A stretch of DNA of 64,000 nt from Rhizopus arrhizus (GCA_024220505.1 JAKZZE010000004.1:1550001-1614000), one strand, 5' to 3'; counted from the first letter of the stretch, positions 44,702 to 55,284 are shown. Numbers and translations are program-made. The notes: generated by a model not told the origin, from the sequence alone.

Positions 44702-45769
44702 TTAAAGTGGTTCACGATTCAGGCAAACATCAAATTTCTGGACAGGGTATCTGCAGAAACCTTGTAAATCGCTCTGAAGCACACTGTTGCATGCATCTCT
44801 TATGCGACTAGTTAAAGTTTCATTCTCCAAGAGCGGTTCTCTCTTGAGTTTGCTTTTACAGACGGACCAAAACTGTTCAATCGGGTTAAGTTCTGGAGAG
44901 TCTGGAGGAAGATAGACACAAAAGTAGCCGCGACTTTCAATATAGTTTCTTATATCTACATTTTTGTGAATTGGGACGTTATCCATAACTAAATAAGATC
45001 CTTTGAATTCCTCATATTTATCCAAGATATCAATAGTACTAGCGATGAAGTTGAAGTAATGTCCCGTAACTGTGCCAACGGTGCTCTTTTTTTCTTCTTT
45101 ATCGTTCCCAAGCTTTCTTTTTTTGGAGGACGCTGCTACTTTTGGTATTCTAACCTTGACATTTACAACTCCATGAGGAGAAATAGCTCCCAGAATTGAA
45201 GTTATCTTGGCCTTGGTTTTTGGGGTCTTAACAATAGAGCGGGTGCCTACTCTAGACCAGGAAAAACAGCGCCTCAAATTGATGTGAAACCCTGCTTCGT
45301 CAATAAAGATACAGTTGGACTGATAATCGATATCAGTATTATCCAATAGATCCTTTACCCATCTCCATCTCTCTTCGATCTTGTCAGGGCAGTTTCTATC
45401 TTCAGGATAAAAATAAGATTTTTTGCAGCTTATTCGACATTTCTCCTTTACAAAAGTATGGAAGGCTGATTTCTTTATCTCAAGCCCATCAAATTGCTTT
45501 GTTAAACTATCCATCATTTGATCAAGAGTTATTCCTGTATCATCCTCGTCTACCAGATTGATAAGATAGTCGCGGTGAATGTCCTTCAAAACGGGAGGTC
45601 TTCCAACAGGTCTTCCACTTCCCTCGTTTCTTTTATGAACAAGCTCATCTGTATTCTTAAGACTTTTTTTATGCCAATAATCAGCTGTACTAGGAGGCAT
45701 TTTCAGCTGTTTAGCTGCCCCATGAACAGATAAACCCTTTTCTTTTACTAGGAAGTAGAAGCGATCCAT
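44702..45769 (-). CDS. Tc1/IS630-type transposase (DD34E)
   Basis: 355 codons from ATG 45769. The N-terminus has a helix-turn-helix (GLSVHGAAKQLKMPPSTADYW) and a GRPVGRPP hinge. Catalytic residues: D in FIDEAGFH (about 158), D in VMDNVPIHK (about 263), E in SPELNPIEQFW (about 298) with 34 residues between the last two. The family is the DDE_3 superfamily of endonucleases. The region upstream is in phase with an acidic ORF (45810-46028) except for one base at a run of eight G (coding strand, about 45822-45829), so the natural protein may be about 85 residues longer. The catalytic core is complete. Confidence 0.9.
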   Translation of the reverse strand: MDRFYFLVKEKGLSVHGAAKQLKMPPSTADYWHKKSLKNTDELVHKRNEGSGRPVGRPPVLKDIHRDYLINLVDEDDTGITLDQMMDSLTKQFDGLEIKKSAFHTFVKEKCRISCKKSYFYPEDRNCPDKIEERWRWVKDLLDNTDIDYQSNCIFIDEAGFHINLRRCFSWSRVGTRSIVKTPKTKAKITSILGAISPHGVVNVKVRIPKVAASSKKRKLGNDKEEKKSTVGTVTGHYFNFIASTIDILDKYEEFKGSYLVMDNVPIHKNVDIRNYIESRGYFCVYLPPDSPELNPIEQFWSVCKSKLKREPLLENETLTSRIRDACNSVLQSDLQGFCRYPVQKFDVCLNREPL

Positions 45770-45809
45770 ATCTACACTTTTGTAGGTTCTATATGTTTTT
45801 TTGATTACT

Positions 45810-46028
45810 TCAGACCCCCCCCTCTCTTGTCGGTTCTTCCTTTTTTACTGATTCTCTTTCAACCTTAAGAGGTTTCTCGGGGGGCTTTAAGTCCAAGTAA
45901 TCCTCATAGCTTGTGACGTCTGCTATGGGATAATCAGGATCATCTACTTCCATCGTTAGTACCATCACTTCATCTCCATCATCGTTAAATGTTTTGCCCC
46001 TCCCGTCTTCATGAATAAACTGATCCAT
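45810..46028 (-). CDS. acidic N-terminal ORF upstream of the transposase
   Basis: 72 codons from ATG 46028 (MDQFIHEDGRGK...), very acidic in the middle and ending PTREGGV. It stops just after a run of eight G. With seven G the frame would run on as SEVIKKTYRTYK into the transposase start at 45769. Hence it is probably the transposase N-terminus separated by an indel, a sequencing error, or a frameshift site. Alternatively it is a separate small protein. Confidence 0.5.
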   Translation of the reverse strand: MDQFIHEDGRGKTFNDDGDEVMVLTMEVDDPDYPIADVTSYEDYLDLKPPEKPLKVERESVKKEEPTREGGV

Positions 46029-46137
46029 TTTATTGAAAAATAAAAAGTATTGAAATGTACGAAGTTTTAATTAATCTTATGTATGAAAATTTATTTTTCA
46101 CTTGTACTAAATTTATTTTGGTTAGTGTTCGAAAATT

Positions 46138-46296
46138 GTTGGTCGTTCCTTCAACAATCCTTGTTGACTGCGACTCGGACTCCAATGTGGTAACAAGCTC
46201 CAAGAGCCGCGCTTTATTTTCCTTTTATAGATAAATGATAATAATAAAAATAAAAAAGTGCCTTGAAACCCCCTTTTTCCTTCATACCTTCAAAAG
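46138..46296 (+). repeat. left inverted repeat of DIRS
   Basis: Outer extension 46138-46186, core 46187-46296. The core inverted is found at 50332-50441. Confidence 0.93.
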
Positions 46297-46318
46297 CCGC
46301 GCATTCGTGGACTAGATT

Positions 46319-47200
46319 ATGAGTGATATCGAATTTACTGAAAATAATGAACGAACCTACACACAAAATGAGATGGAAGAAATTATCCGCAACGTCGTTC
46401 GACAAATGGACGTTGAAAAAGAAGAAAAAGCCAATGGAAACGAAATACCATTGGATATCTCTAATGAGTTGGCCAACACCCCATCATATCAACTCCAGGA
46501 GAACTTTAAGAAGTTCAGAAGAGAAACTCAACGATACACGTTGGATGAGTGGACAACTCCAGAAAAAATCAACAAAACCATCCTACCTTATCTCAAGAGA
46601 CACTCAACTGAAACAGCAATGGTTGTCAACACGATATACAAAATCACAGAAAATACTAGATTCCAAGCCAGAGTTGCAATGGAAATCTTTGAACAGCTAC
46701 AATACGTACTTCAAGAAGCAACCTCTCAAGCAGAAGCAACTGCAATTATTGATAAATGTAGAGAGCAAAGCAGACGTTTGGCAGTCTTTGGACTGGCAAC
46801 AGCAAAAACACAAGAAAGGGAAGCAAGAGATTATTCAGACAAAGCCCTTAACATCCCTATCAGCATCCGACATCTGGAGTCAGCAGAGGAAGACCCAAAA
46901 ACCAAGAATGCCTACAGTAATGAATTTCTCAACAAATTCCACCAAGCAAACTTTGAACAGAAACTTGTTCAACAAGCCAGTGGAAGTAGAGGAGGCGGTA
47001 GAGGCAATGGATTTGTCTCCAGAGGAAATGTACGAGGAGGTAGAGGTTTCAGGTATGGAAGAGGAAATGGTACACGAGGATCTTTTTTTGGCCAGGGAAC
47101 CCCTCAGAGATGGGGGAACCAACAGAACAGTTACACCAACAGCTCACACCAAAACCATCCACCTCATCATCCCAACAACAACAACCCCAACAACCAATAA
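46319..47200 (+). CDS. DIRS Gag-like protein
   Basis: 293 codons. The N-terminal two thirds are helical and charged (NEMEEIIRNVVRQMD, and an RRETQRYTLDEW block). The C-terminal third is an RGG-type RNA-binding region (SRGGGRGN, NVRGGRGFRYGRGNGTRG) followed by a Q/N/H/P-rich tail. There is no zinc knuckle, so the RGG region may do the RNA binding. It overlaps the next gene by 91 nt in a different frame. Position and composition are typical of DIRS ORF1. Confidence 0.85.
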   Translation: MSDIEFTENNERTYTQNEMEEIIRNVVRQMDVEKEEKANGNEIPLDISNELANTPSYQLQENFKKFRRETQRYTLDEWTTPEKINKTILPYLKRHSTETAMVVNTIYKITENTRFQARVAMEIFEQLQYVLQEATSQAEATAIIDKCREQSRRLAVFGLATAKTQEREARDYSDKALNIPISIRHLESAEEDPKTKNAYSNEFLNKFHQANFEQKLVQQASGSRGGGRGNGFVSRGNVRGGRGFRYGRGNGTRGSFFGQGTPQRWGNQQNSYTNSSHQNHPPHHPNNNNPNNQ

Positions 47201-49113
47201 TTTCCACGACAAACTACAGCATTCCGACAGATGGAATAGCACCGGGGGGACGATTACAACGATTTCTTCATCAATGGCAGTCTATGACAAGACATCCATG
47301 GCCTTTATCAGTGGTACAAGAAGGATATCAAATACCACTTATAAGAAAACCAACACCATGGAAATTACGTCAAATAAAATTGAACCAGACCGAACAATCA
47401 GCCGTAGACGAAGCTGTGGAAAAGTTTCTTCAAGCGGGTATAATAGAAAGATCTCCCACACAAAGCAAAGATTACTTATCCAACTTTTTCACAATTCAAG
47501 AAACCACAAAACGTCGGCCAATATTAGATTGCCAACAAATAAACAACTACATCCAATGTCACCATTTCAAAATGGAAGGGGTTCCTGCACTGAGAGAAAT
47601 CATAGAGAGGAACGACTTTATTTGCAAACTGGATCTGAAAGATGCATATGTTGTCACACCAGTTCATCCCAACTCGAAGAAATACTTAACTTTCCAGAAT
47701 CAAGGGATTTACCAATACAAAACTTTAGCGTTCGGAATGAGCGTAAGCCCGAGGGTATTCAGCAAAATGATGCGATTTGCAATAGAGCCATTACGGCAAC
47801 AGGGGATTCGACTGGTTTATTATCTAGACGATATTTGTATTCTAGGAACGACGGCAGAGGAGACCAAAAATCACACTCAAAAAGTTTTATCTCACTTGGA
47901 AAAGTTGGGTTTTCTGATCAATTTTCAGAAAAGTGTTTTAACACCTATGCAACAACAGGAGTTCCTAGGCTTCAACTTCAATACCAAGAATATGCAGATC
48001 AAGGTCCCAGGGAAGAAAATTTCAAAGTTAATGCTCCGCATCAAACAGGCACTAAAAGCTCAACCACGTCAACACAATTGTCGTTGGTACGCCAGTTTGA
48101 TGGGAAAAATGACATCGATGATACCAGCCATTGGAGAGGCATTACTACATATTCGCCACATGCAGAGAGATTTAGCGATGACACTCAGCCTATATCGTCA
48201 AAATTGGAATGCACAGATGTCGCTATCTACAGAAAGCAAGAACGAACTGCATTGGTGGTTACTATGGATGACAAAGAAGAACGGCCTTCCCATAAGGAAG
48301 ACAATATCCGGTATCGAGAAGACCCTGACGATCTATGTCGATGCCTCGGACTTGGGATGGGGAGTGAGCTCCACCACAATCCAAGCAACAGGAGCTTGGA
48401 CAACAGAAGAGAGTACTCTATCCATCAATGCGAGAGAACTTACAGCAATTTACTTTGCCCTAAAACTCCATGCCAAAAAGTTTCCCAACTCCCACATCAA
48501 ATTGTTCACCGACAATATTACAGCCCTCAAATACAGCAGCAAGTCGGGGGGCACAGCATCCAAGATATTACAAAATCTTGCAGTAAAGATTCAAGAGATA
48601 TGCAACAGTTACAATCTAGATGTGGAATACGAACACATTCCGGGACGAGAGAACATACAAGCGGATTGGCTAAGCCGGCAACATCATACGACGTCAAAAA
48701 GCATGATTTACAATGCTCATATGCCCAAAAGAATATTCCAACAACTCAGTCGGATATGGGGGCCATTGACGATAGATGCGTTTGCGGACAGGATGAACAC
48801 CAAATTACCAACATTTTGGAGCATGCGTCCGGATCCGGAAGCGGCAGCCACAGATGCTTTCCAACAAACTTGGAAGAAACAGGGAATGTATCTATTTCCA
48901 CCGTGGAAATTCATACCAAAGGTGTTACAAATGATCAAATTTCAAAAGATACAGAAAGCGGTTCTGATCACACCATATTGGCCAACACAATTCTGGTTTC
49001 CATCAATACTGAAAATGAAGCACATCAACCATCCGTTGATGTTCAAGATAGGCCGGTGGAAGATGGCCGCATGGCACTTATCCGAAACAAGAGGAAGAAC
49101 ATTGGTGACCTAG
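47110..49113 (+). CDS. DIRS reverse transcriptase / RNase H / methyltransferase-like
   Basis: 667 codons. RT fingers and palm: RPILDCQQINNYI, CKLDLKDAYV (about 178-187) and YYLDDICIL (YLDD active site, about 244). RNase H: IYVDASDLGWG (D, about 412), E in SINARELTA, LFTDNITALKY, and IPGRENIQADWLSR. The C-terminal Dam-like domain found in DIRS contains TIDAFADRMN and a DPPW-like FPPWKFIPK. All four RNase H acidic positions appear present. It reads in the -1 frame relative to gag and overlaps the recombinase by 43 nt. Confidence 0.93.
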   Translation: MGEPTEQLHQQLTPKPSTSSSQQQQPQQPIISTTNYSIPTDGIAPGGRLQRFLHQWQSMTRHPWPLSVVQEGYQIPLIRKPTPWKLRQIKLNQTEQSAVDEAVEKFLQAGIIERSPTQSKDYLSNFFTIQETTKRRPILDCQQINNYIQCHHFKMEGVPALREIIERNDFICKLDLKDAYVVTPVHPNSKKYLTFQNQGIYQYKTLAFGMSVSPRVFSKMMRFAIEPLRQQGIRLVYYLDDICILGTTAEETKNHTQKVLSHLEKLGFLINFQKSVLTPMQQQEFLGFNFNTKNMQIKVPGKKISKLMLRIKQALKAQPRQHNCRWYASLMGKMTSMIPAIGEALLHIRHMQRDLAMTLSLYRQNWNAQMSLSTESKNELHWWLLWMTKKNGLPIRKTISGIEKTLTIYVDASDLGWGVSSTTIQATGAWTTEESTLSINARELTAIYFALKLHAKKFPNSHIKLFTDNITALKYSSKSGGTASKILQNLAVKIQEICNSYNLDVEYEHIPGRENIQADWLSRQHHTTSKSMIYNAHMPKRIFQQLSRIWGPLTIDAFADRMNTKLPTFWSMRPDPEAAATDAFQQTWKKQGMYLFPPWKFIPKVLQMIKFQKIQKAVLITPYWPTQFWFPSILKMKHINHPLMFKIGRWKMAAWHLSETRGRTLVT

Positions 49114-50243
49114 ATGAAGATACACTGGAATTTCTTACTCATGCTCAACGAAGTAGTACTCACAAGACGTACAATGCTGGCTGGAAAAAGTGGACAGAGT
49201 GGTGCTCAACGCAACAAAATCCCATATCACCAACGTCATACGATGAAAAGGTTGTGCTACGTTTCTTATTTGATAATCGACACTTCTCATACCAGTATTT
49301 AAATGGATTACGCTCGTCTATTGCGTCAGTTTTTAAAGTTTTACATCCAGATAGAACACCTTTAGCAAAACAGGAATGTATACTAGATTTCTTTCAAGCC
49401 AAGAAGAGGTCAGAAGTAAAAATTCCAACCAAACAAAAACTACAAACCTGGGACACGAATATACTTGTAAGCTACATCAAAAAAGAATGGCCCGATAATC
49501 AATCGATCAGCTTGTATGACCTACAACAAAAAACAGTCCTATTATTCTGCTTAACTACCATGGCAAGGCCTAGATCAGACGTCGGTAGAGTGCAGTTTCG
49601 AGATGTACAACTAGAGTTAGTCGATGAGAAGCCAGTGTCAGTAATTATACATTTTAGAGAAGCAAAAGAAACACAAATAAAATCGACAATTCTGGGACTA
49701 GTAGGAGATACTAATATGTGCCTGGTATCAACATTATTTCACTTTCTGAAACAGTCAAACCACCTCAGGAGTAATCTTCCGGTAGATCATCACCTATTCC
49801 TGGCGTATATAAACGAACCGGATAAGGTCAAGTCGGCTAGTCCTTCAACAATAGCCTCCTGGGTTTCTGGTGCAATGGAAAAAGCAGGTGTTGATACAAG
49901 AGAATACAAACCACATTCAATTCGTTCGGCTTCCAGCACAAAAGCAGTGGAGAATGGAATTACTATTCATCAAGTCAAACAACATGCCAATTGGAGTCAT
50001 CGATCCAATACATTTGAAAAGCACTATTTCAAGCCATCTGCACAGCAAAACAATAGCACCTATATAGCAAACTCAATTCTGTCTTCACAAGGAGAACATA
50101 CCACATTGGAGTCCGAGTCGCAGTCAACAAGGATTGTTGAACGAACGACCAACAATACGTCCGTTGACGGAGACGAGGATGAAAATGTGGTAACAACCCA
50201 CCCAACTTGGTTTTCTTGGCTGAGAAATCAATTTCACAATTAG
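49071..50243 (+). CDS. DIRS tyrosine recombinase
   Basis: 390 codons counted from ATG 49071 (MALIRNKRKN). The same frame is open without a stop from 46323, so the start is a choice. N-terminal SAM-like/core-binding part: THKTYNAGWKKWTEWC. Catalytic residues: Arg I in MARPRSDVGRV, the HSIRSASS block (H-x-x-R), NWSHRSNTF (H/W position), and Tyr in KHYFKP. It catalyses integration of a circular DNA copy at short target sites. The 3' end of the gene runs through the internal complementary region. Confidence 0.9.
   Translation: MALIRNKRKNIGDLDEDTLEFLTHAQRSSTHKTYNAGWKKWTEWCSTQQNPISPTSYDEKVVLRFLFDNRHFSYQYLNGLRSSIASVFKVLHPDRTPLAKQECILDFFQAKKRSEVKIPTKQKLQTWDTNILVSYIKKEWPDNQSISLYDLQQKTVLLFCLTTMARPRSDVGRVQFRDVQLELVDEKPVSVIIHFREAKETQIKSTILGLVGDTNMCLVSTLFHFLKQSNHLRSNLPVDHHLFLAYINEPDKVKSASPSTIASWVSGAMEKAGVDTREYKPHSIRSASSTKAVENGITIHQVKQHANWSHRSNTFEKHYFKPSAQQNNSTYIANSILSSQGEHTTLESESQSTRIVERTTNNTSVDGDEDENVVTTHPTWFSWLRNQFHN
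50101..50196 (+). repeat. DIRS internal complementary region
   Basis: 50101-50153 is the reverse complement of the left outer end (46138-46190, one difference). 50157-50196 is the reverse complement of the right end. AAT between them mirrors the terminal ATT. Confidence 0.93.
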
Positions 50244-50331
50244 TTATTTTTAAATTTAATTTTATGTTATATTCACTCTGTTACTTAACCCTCCCTTCTA
50301 TTCTTACACAACAAATTGAGTTTTACTACGA

Positions 50332-50471
50332 CTTTTGAAGGTATGAAGGAAAAAGGGGGTTTCAAGGCACTTTTTTATTTTTATTATTATCATTTATCTA
50401 TAAAAGGAAAATAAAGCGCGGCTCTTGGAGCTTGTTACCACATTTTCATCCTCGTCTCCGTCAACGGACGT
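50332..50471 (-). repeat. right inverted repeat of DIRS
   Basis: Core 50332-50441 plus outer extension to 50471. Confidence 0.93.
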
Positions 50472-50557
50472 ATTTATTTTTCTACTATTTGATTTTTTAT
50501 TTTTTTTGTTCACGAATTTTTTTGTCAGAAGTTTACGAAAAATTTCCGGAAAAGGTG

Positions 50558-50826
50558 TAATTCAAATCCAGGAAAATACTGTAACACGAACAATGATTTA
50601 GTCCCCGATACAAACATGTACAATTACAGTTTGGATGAAGAACATGAACTTTAATTTACAGTTCAGGACAAGAGACAAAAGACACCCCATATTTTTATAT
50701 AAATAAGATGAATATTTTGAACAAAATAACAGACATTCAATAAACAAAATCTTCTTGCGCTTAAAAGCAATCGTTTCTTATTGGGTCACAAACACCTTTT
50801 CTTTTCTTTTTATTTTTACTTATTCT
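50558..50826. other. intergenic DNA
   Basis: No gene or repeat recognised in about 270 bp. Confidence 0.5.
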
Positions 50827-51488
50827 TGTTTAGGAAAGGGGAGTTTTAGGTAAATATAATATAGCAATCAAAGATAAAGAAATACTGTTAGAACTTGGTA
50901 TCTCTTTATTAAGTTAAGATAACTATTGTATGATAAAAAAATCAATTCTACATGTAAAAAGTGAGAGTATTTATAGACATGATACGGATAAAGAATTAGG
51001 ACAGATTTATAATCAACTTGACAGAATAGATGATTACTATTTCTAATTATTAGTTTAGCCTGTTCCTAGCTTGTATTGTCAATTATGCTATTGGGATGGT
51101 TTCAGATAACTCTGGATAAAGACTATTTAAGGAGACGGTACGGATGAATATAATGACCTTTAGTTCCGTGATTGGATATCATTGCTAACAATAATATCTC
51201 AGTCAGGATAAATGTTTTCATGACTAATGATGATCCGGTAAGTAATCGTCATTCCTTATTCAACATGCTCATATTATCAATAAACTATATTACAACCATG
51301 TCATCTTATTTGACTATGTGAAGCTAATATGAATAAAGCTTAATATAAAAATCTAATCAAAGTATTTTATTGATCTGTGTTGGGAATAATGTTATAAATG
51401 ATACCAAGTTATGTCAACATATTATTCAGGATCATATCTGATTCCTTTTACTAAAATAAAGTGACTATAATCTTATGTATCCTTAACA
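50827..51488 (-). mobile_element. solo LTR of Gypsy-2, TSD ATTCT
   Basis: The reverse complement matches the Gypsy-2 LTR with scattered differences (for example AAATCGTAATC versus AAATAGTAATC). ATTCT flanks both sides (50822-50826 and 51489-51493). It formed by LTR-LTR recombination of an older copy. Confidence 0.95.
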
Positions 51489-51523
51489 ATTCTTTCTGAT
51501 CTGATACCTGAATTATCACGAAT

Positions 51524-54500
51524 CAAGAAAGATCCCTTTTATTTTTATCTTTTATTAAACAATCTTACTCCTAACCTTATTGATCTATAAAGATCTGGTG
51601 GTCACTACTTAAAATCAAATTACTTTATCAAAAGAACTGTTAAACGTTCAATCAAGTTAATCAAACTCAAGTCATTCAAGGCTTCAAACTTCAAACTAAA
51701 CAAATCTACATCACTTTAACACAATCCAAATCCCAAGTACTAACAAGTTACAATACAAACAAATACGTATGAATACGTATGAATACAGATAAATCCAGAA
51801 AAATACAAAAAAATACAGAATATCCACAAAATCATCAAAAACAGCATATAATCAGAAAAGCCAAAAACATATAAATAACTTCAGTATTTCTTATACTTAC
51901 TCTTGACTTACTTACTTTCAACTTCTTACTTATTTTAACTACTTACTTTACTTTATTTACTTTACTTGTTGATTATTTTAAATAAATATCATACAAAGTA
52001 AATCTCTTTTGTTTTTCTTTTATTTTATCTAATATCAAGAACAAGAAGTCCCTTGAAGCAAATACACTTCATTGTAATCCCTTTTTTTTATCTTTTTACT
52101 TTATTTTATTCACAACAGTTTGATCTACTTAACAAGATCTGGTGGTCACTTATTACAAGCGAACTTATATTCAAATTATTACTACTCTGGGAACCAAACT
52201 CTATTCGAAACTTTGGTCTCACATCAAGAATCTTATAAAACAAGCCTATTTTATACTATATAAACCCTATAAACTCCAATCTCACAATGTTGGTGCCAAC
52301 GATGACTGCGCCTTGTAAATTCACTATGTTGGATCCATTTAAATTTTTGAACTTTATTCAATACTTGGACCTTATTTTAAAAATCAAACCTTATTTCATT
52401 AATCAGAGCTTATTTCAAAAACCAAACCTTATATCAAAATGAAACTTTATTTTCCTTTGTCTATTGTGACGAAGCAAGTTATGACGATTGCGCCTTGTGA
52501 GTACCCCATATTGAGCCTTGTTCAATTTTTGAACTTTATTTCAAAAATCAGAGCTTATTTCAAAAATCAAACCTTATTTCAAAAAGTAAAGCTTATTTCA
52601 AAAAGAAAAGCTTACTTCAAAAATCAAACTTTATTTTCTTTTGTCTATAAAATAGACAAGCTTTTATTTTTATTTTACTTCACTTATCTAAAATATATTT
52701 TATCCAATAAATCAAGTATCTTTATCCCTGAATCTTTTGGTATAACACTCTTAAAACACAAGCAAGACAAGTCCCTTGAAGTCAATTATCTTCATTGTAA
52801 ACATTCTTAAAACTCTTATCAAATTACCTTATTACAAACAAGTTTGATCTACTTAACAAGATCTGGTAGTCACTTACAAGCGAACCTAATATCAATACTC
52901 TACCCAACTCTTATTTTTTTTTATCCATTTTCATCAATTTTACTCTATTTCAAAACCGTTAACTCTTACAAGCCATTGAAGCAACAAAAAATTACACTGT
53001 AACAAAGAAGCTAAAAAATGAAAAAAGTCAAAAAGAAAAAAAATGAAAAAATATTGCATATAAATATCACAACCATTTAGTCAAAGAAAAAGGACAGTAC
53101 AGTTCTACTCATATTTTTTTTACATATTAATCAATAAGCAGGCAACCTTCCAATAAAAGTTCCTGATTCCTTTTTTTTTTTTTTTATCTTTATCTTTCAT
53201 CTTACGTATATTTGATCTTATATAAAAGATTTGGTGGTCACTACAGTACTTTACTTTAAAATTTCAAGAAAAACTTCTATATAAAACACTCAAACAGCCC
53301 ACAAGATTATAATGTAACGAAAATGGCAATAAGGATACACAGAGATTAGCCGAGTCAGTCAGAAAGATAAAAAAAAAATTAAAAAGATAAAAAATGTTGA
53401 AAATATAAAAAAGGTCAAAAAAATAAGAAAAGCTAAAAAGAAAAAAAAAATATTATTCAAATATATATATCCCATCTTTTTGTGAAGAAATTGTTAGTCA
53501 GTTTAAATAAATCATATATTTTTACTCAATAATTAACAAACTTTAACAAGAAAGTCCCTGTTCACTTAAACTTTTTACTCTACTTTAACTTTTATCAAGA
53601 AACATAGTATTGATCTTACACATAAGATCTGGTGGTCATTACTTATCAAGCATCTGCTTAAATTTTATATAACATAACAACTTACAAGGCAATCACAACC
53701 TTAAATCAAGCTTTACAAGCAAACTTTACTCTATTAAAACACAAACCTACAAGCCAACCAATAAAATAACAATAAAATAACAGTAAACATTCTTAAAAAC
53801 TCTCATCAAGTTACCTTGTTACAAACAAGTTTGGTCTGCTTAACAGGATCTGGTGGTCGCTCATCTCAAGCAAAGTCATTTGAAATCTTTATCTCAAATC
53901 TTCTTATACAAACACTTTTACAAACCTTTTAATAAATCGAGGTATACTAAAATTACCACTAAAGGAAAATTTACATTGTGAAAGGACCTTCCTTAAACCT
54001 TATAACTCAAGCAAATTAAATCAGTTAAAGCCAATGATCTTCGTTGTATCTCATTCTTTATTCAAATCAAGCTACTTTATCATTTAAAACAAGTCTGATC
54101 TACTTAGCAAGATCTGATTATCACTTATACAAGTGAATCTACTTTATTATCTTTTACTCTCAACCCTTTTATACTCAAACTCTATCAAAAACTCATATAT
54201 CGAGGTTTTCAAACTAAATCAAGTTACGAATTTTAAAGTATTAATACTAATGATCGTTACGTTTTATGAATCCTTTATTTATGAACCTTATATCAAAAAC
54301 AGACTTTATTCTCCTTTATCTATAAAATGGACAAGTTTTTATTTCACTTATTTTAACATCACTTACCTTGAGTATACCTCTATTCAGTATATTTTTAAAT
54401 ATATTTTATCAGTAAACTAAGTATCTTTATCTTTTTTAATTCATTTGGTATTACTATTCAAAATACAAGCAAGAAAAGTCACTTGAAGCATCAAGTATCT

Positions 54501-55284
54501 TTATTGAATCTCTTTTTACTCAAATCAAGTTATCTCAACAAAACTCTAGTCTGATCTACTTAATACGATCTAGTGATTACTTATTGCAAGCGAATTGACT
54601 TTGAAACTTTATATCAAAGCTCTATTTTTCAAGCTTACTATCAACTCAAAATTATCATCCCACTAAGAATCTAAAAATTTACAGTTTTTTTCTTTTTTTT
54701 TTTTTTTTTTGACACCATCCTGGCTCCTTTTGATCTGATTCAGGCGACTAGGATGTATTGAAAGTACTGAGAGCTCATTTAAGTATTTTATTATAAATAA
54801 CATTTATCCTTAATTACACCGGTGTCAAGAGTATTTTTTTTAAAAAAAATTAAACACTGTGTTAATATTTGTGTATAATGTAAGAAGACAGAAAATTCTT
54901 CTAAGTTCAAGTAAAGTAATTAATTTGAGATAAAGTAAAAACAATGTAATTAAGGTTTACAAAAGAATTCTGCCAAACAAAATAGTCTTTCATAAACTTC
55001 GTAATCAAAAAAATATTTTTGTAGTCTTTTGTTTTCACATAAAAAAGGTTTATACCTTTTATCATTTACTTCACTTAACTTTGAAATATCCTTTATCCAA
55101 ATAAACCTCAAGTGTCTTGTTCTTTTTTTTTAAAGAAATCTCTTTGGTCTTTCCCTTATCACTCAAGCAAATCAAGATCCTTGGGATCAGTATTGTTCAC
55201 TGTATCCCTTTTTTCTTAAATAAAGAAGACCTGATTTTTTTTAACTAAAATCAAATCTATTTAAAACGATCTGATAGCCACTTT
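51524..55284 (+). repeat. array of nine GATCT-hairpin repeat units
   Basis: The motif TGATCT-N(4-8)-AGATCTGGTGGTCACT with variants starts at about 51581, 52121, 52845, 53213, 53611, 53832, 54095, 54552 and 55254. In better copies it is followed by ACAAGCGAA. Upstream of five copies lies a second block (CTTGAAGC...CTTCATTGTA) starting about 74-85 bp before the hairpin (52046, 52767, 54021, 54476, 55169). In some units the arms change together (GATCTTA/TAAGATC versus GATCT/AGATC). Between units the DNA is AT-rich and not conserved. No coding frame. Confidence 0.75.
52359..52632 (+). repeat. short tandem repeats of CTTATTTCAAAAA type
   Basis: Degenerate units of about 18-19 bp (CTTATTTCAAAAATCAAAC), present in two blocks inside the larger array. 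Flanking each is a GACGAT/GACTGCGCCTTGT word (near 52300 and 52480). Confidence 0.75.

Larger units (their letters stand above)
46138..50471 (+). mobile_element. complete DIRS-type retroelement
   Basis: 4,334 bp with ATT immediately outside both ends (46135-46137 and 50472-50474). Inverted repeats share a 110-bp core (46187-46296 and 50332-50441) with unique outer extensions. An internal complementary region (50101-50196) matches the two outer ends, joined by AAT. This is the hallmark of DIRS, which integrate through a circular intermediate with a tyrosine recombinase instead of an integrase. gag, RT/RNase H/methyltransferase and recombinase are all open. Confidence 0.96.
44523..50557 (-). 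mobile_element. second Tc1-like element (70-bp TIRs) hosting a DIRS
   Basis: TIRs at 44523-44592 and 50488-50557 start CACCTTTTCCGGAAATTTTT and are flanked by TA (44521-44522 and 50558-50559). Without the DIRS it is about 1.7 kb, normal for the superfamily. The transposase is on the minus strand. It is unrelated by sequence to the 39046-40715 element. The DIRS lies between the transposase start and the right TIR, only about 15 bp from the TIR. Confidence 0.93.

Noticed and set aside
46323..49070. The long open frame upstream of the DIRS recombinase as one 1,306-residue protein
   Set aside because: No ATG at its beginning, and gag and RT clearly occupy the other frames. Reported as a finding on overlap, not as a gene model.
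52439..54420. Short plus-strand frames (52439-52810, 54133-54420) as genes
   Set aside because: They consist of simple AT-rich repeat wording (F, L, K, Y, I) within the repeat array, with no domain or splice signals.
54705..54830. A small inverted-repeat element bounded by TTGACACC and GGTGTCAA
   Set aside because: Only about 8 bp match, with no target duplication and no second copy seen.
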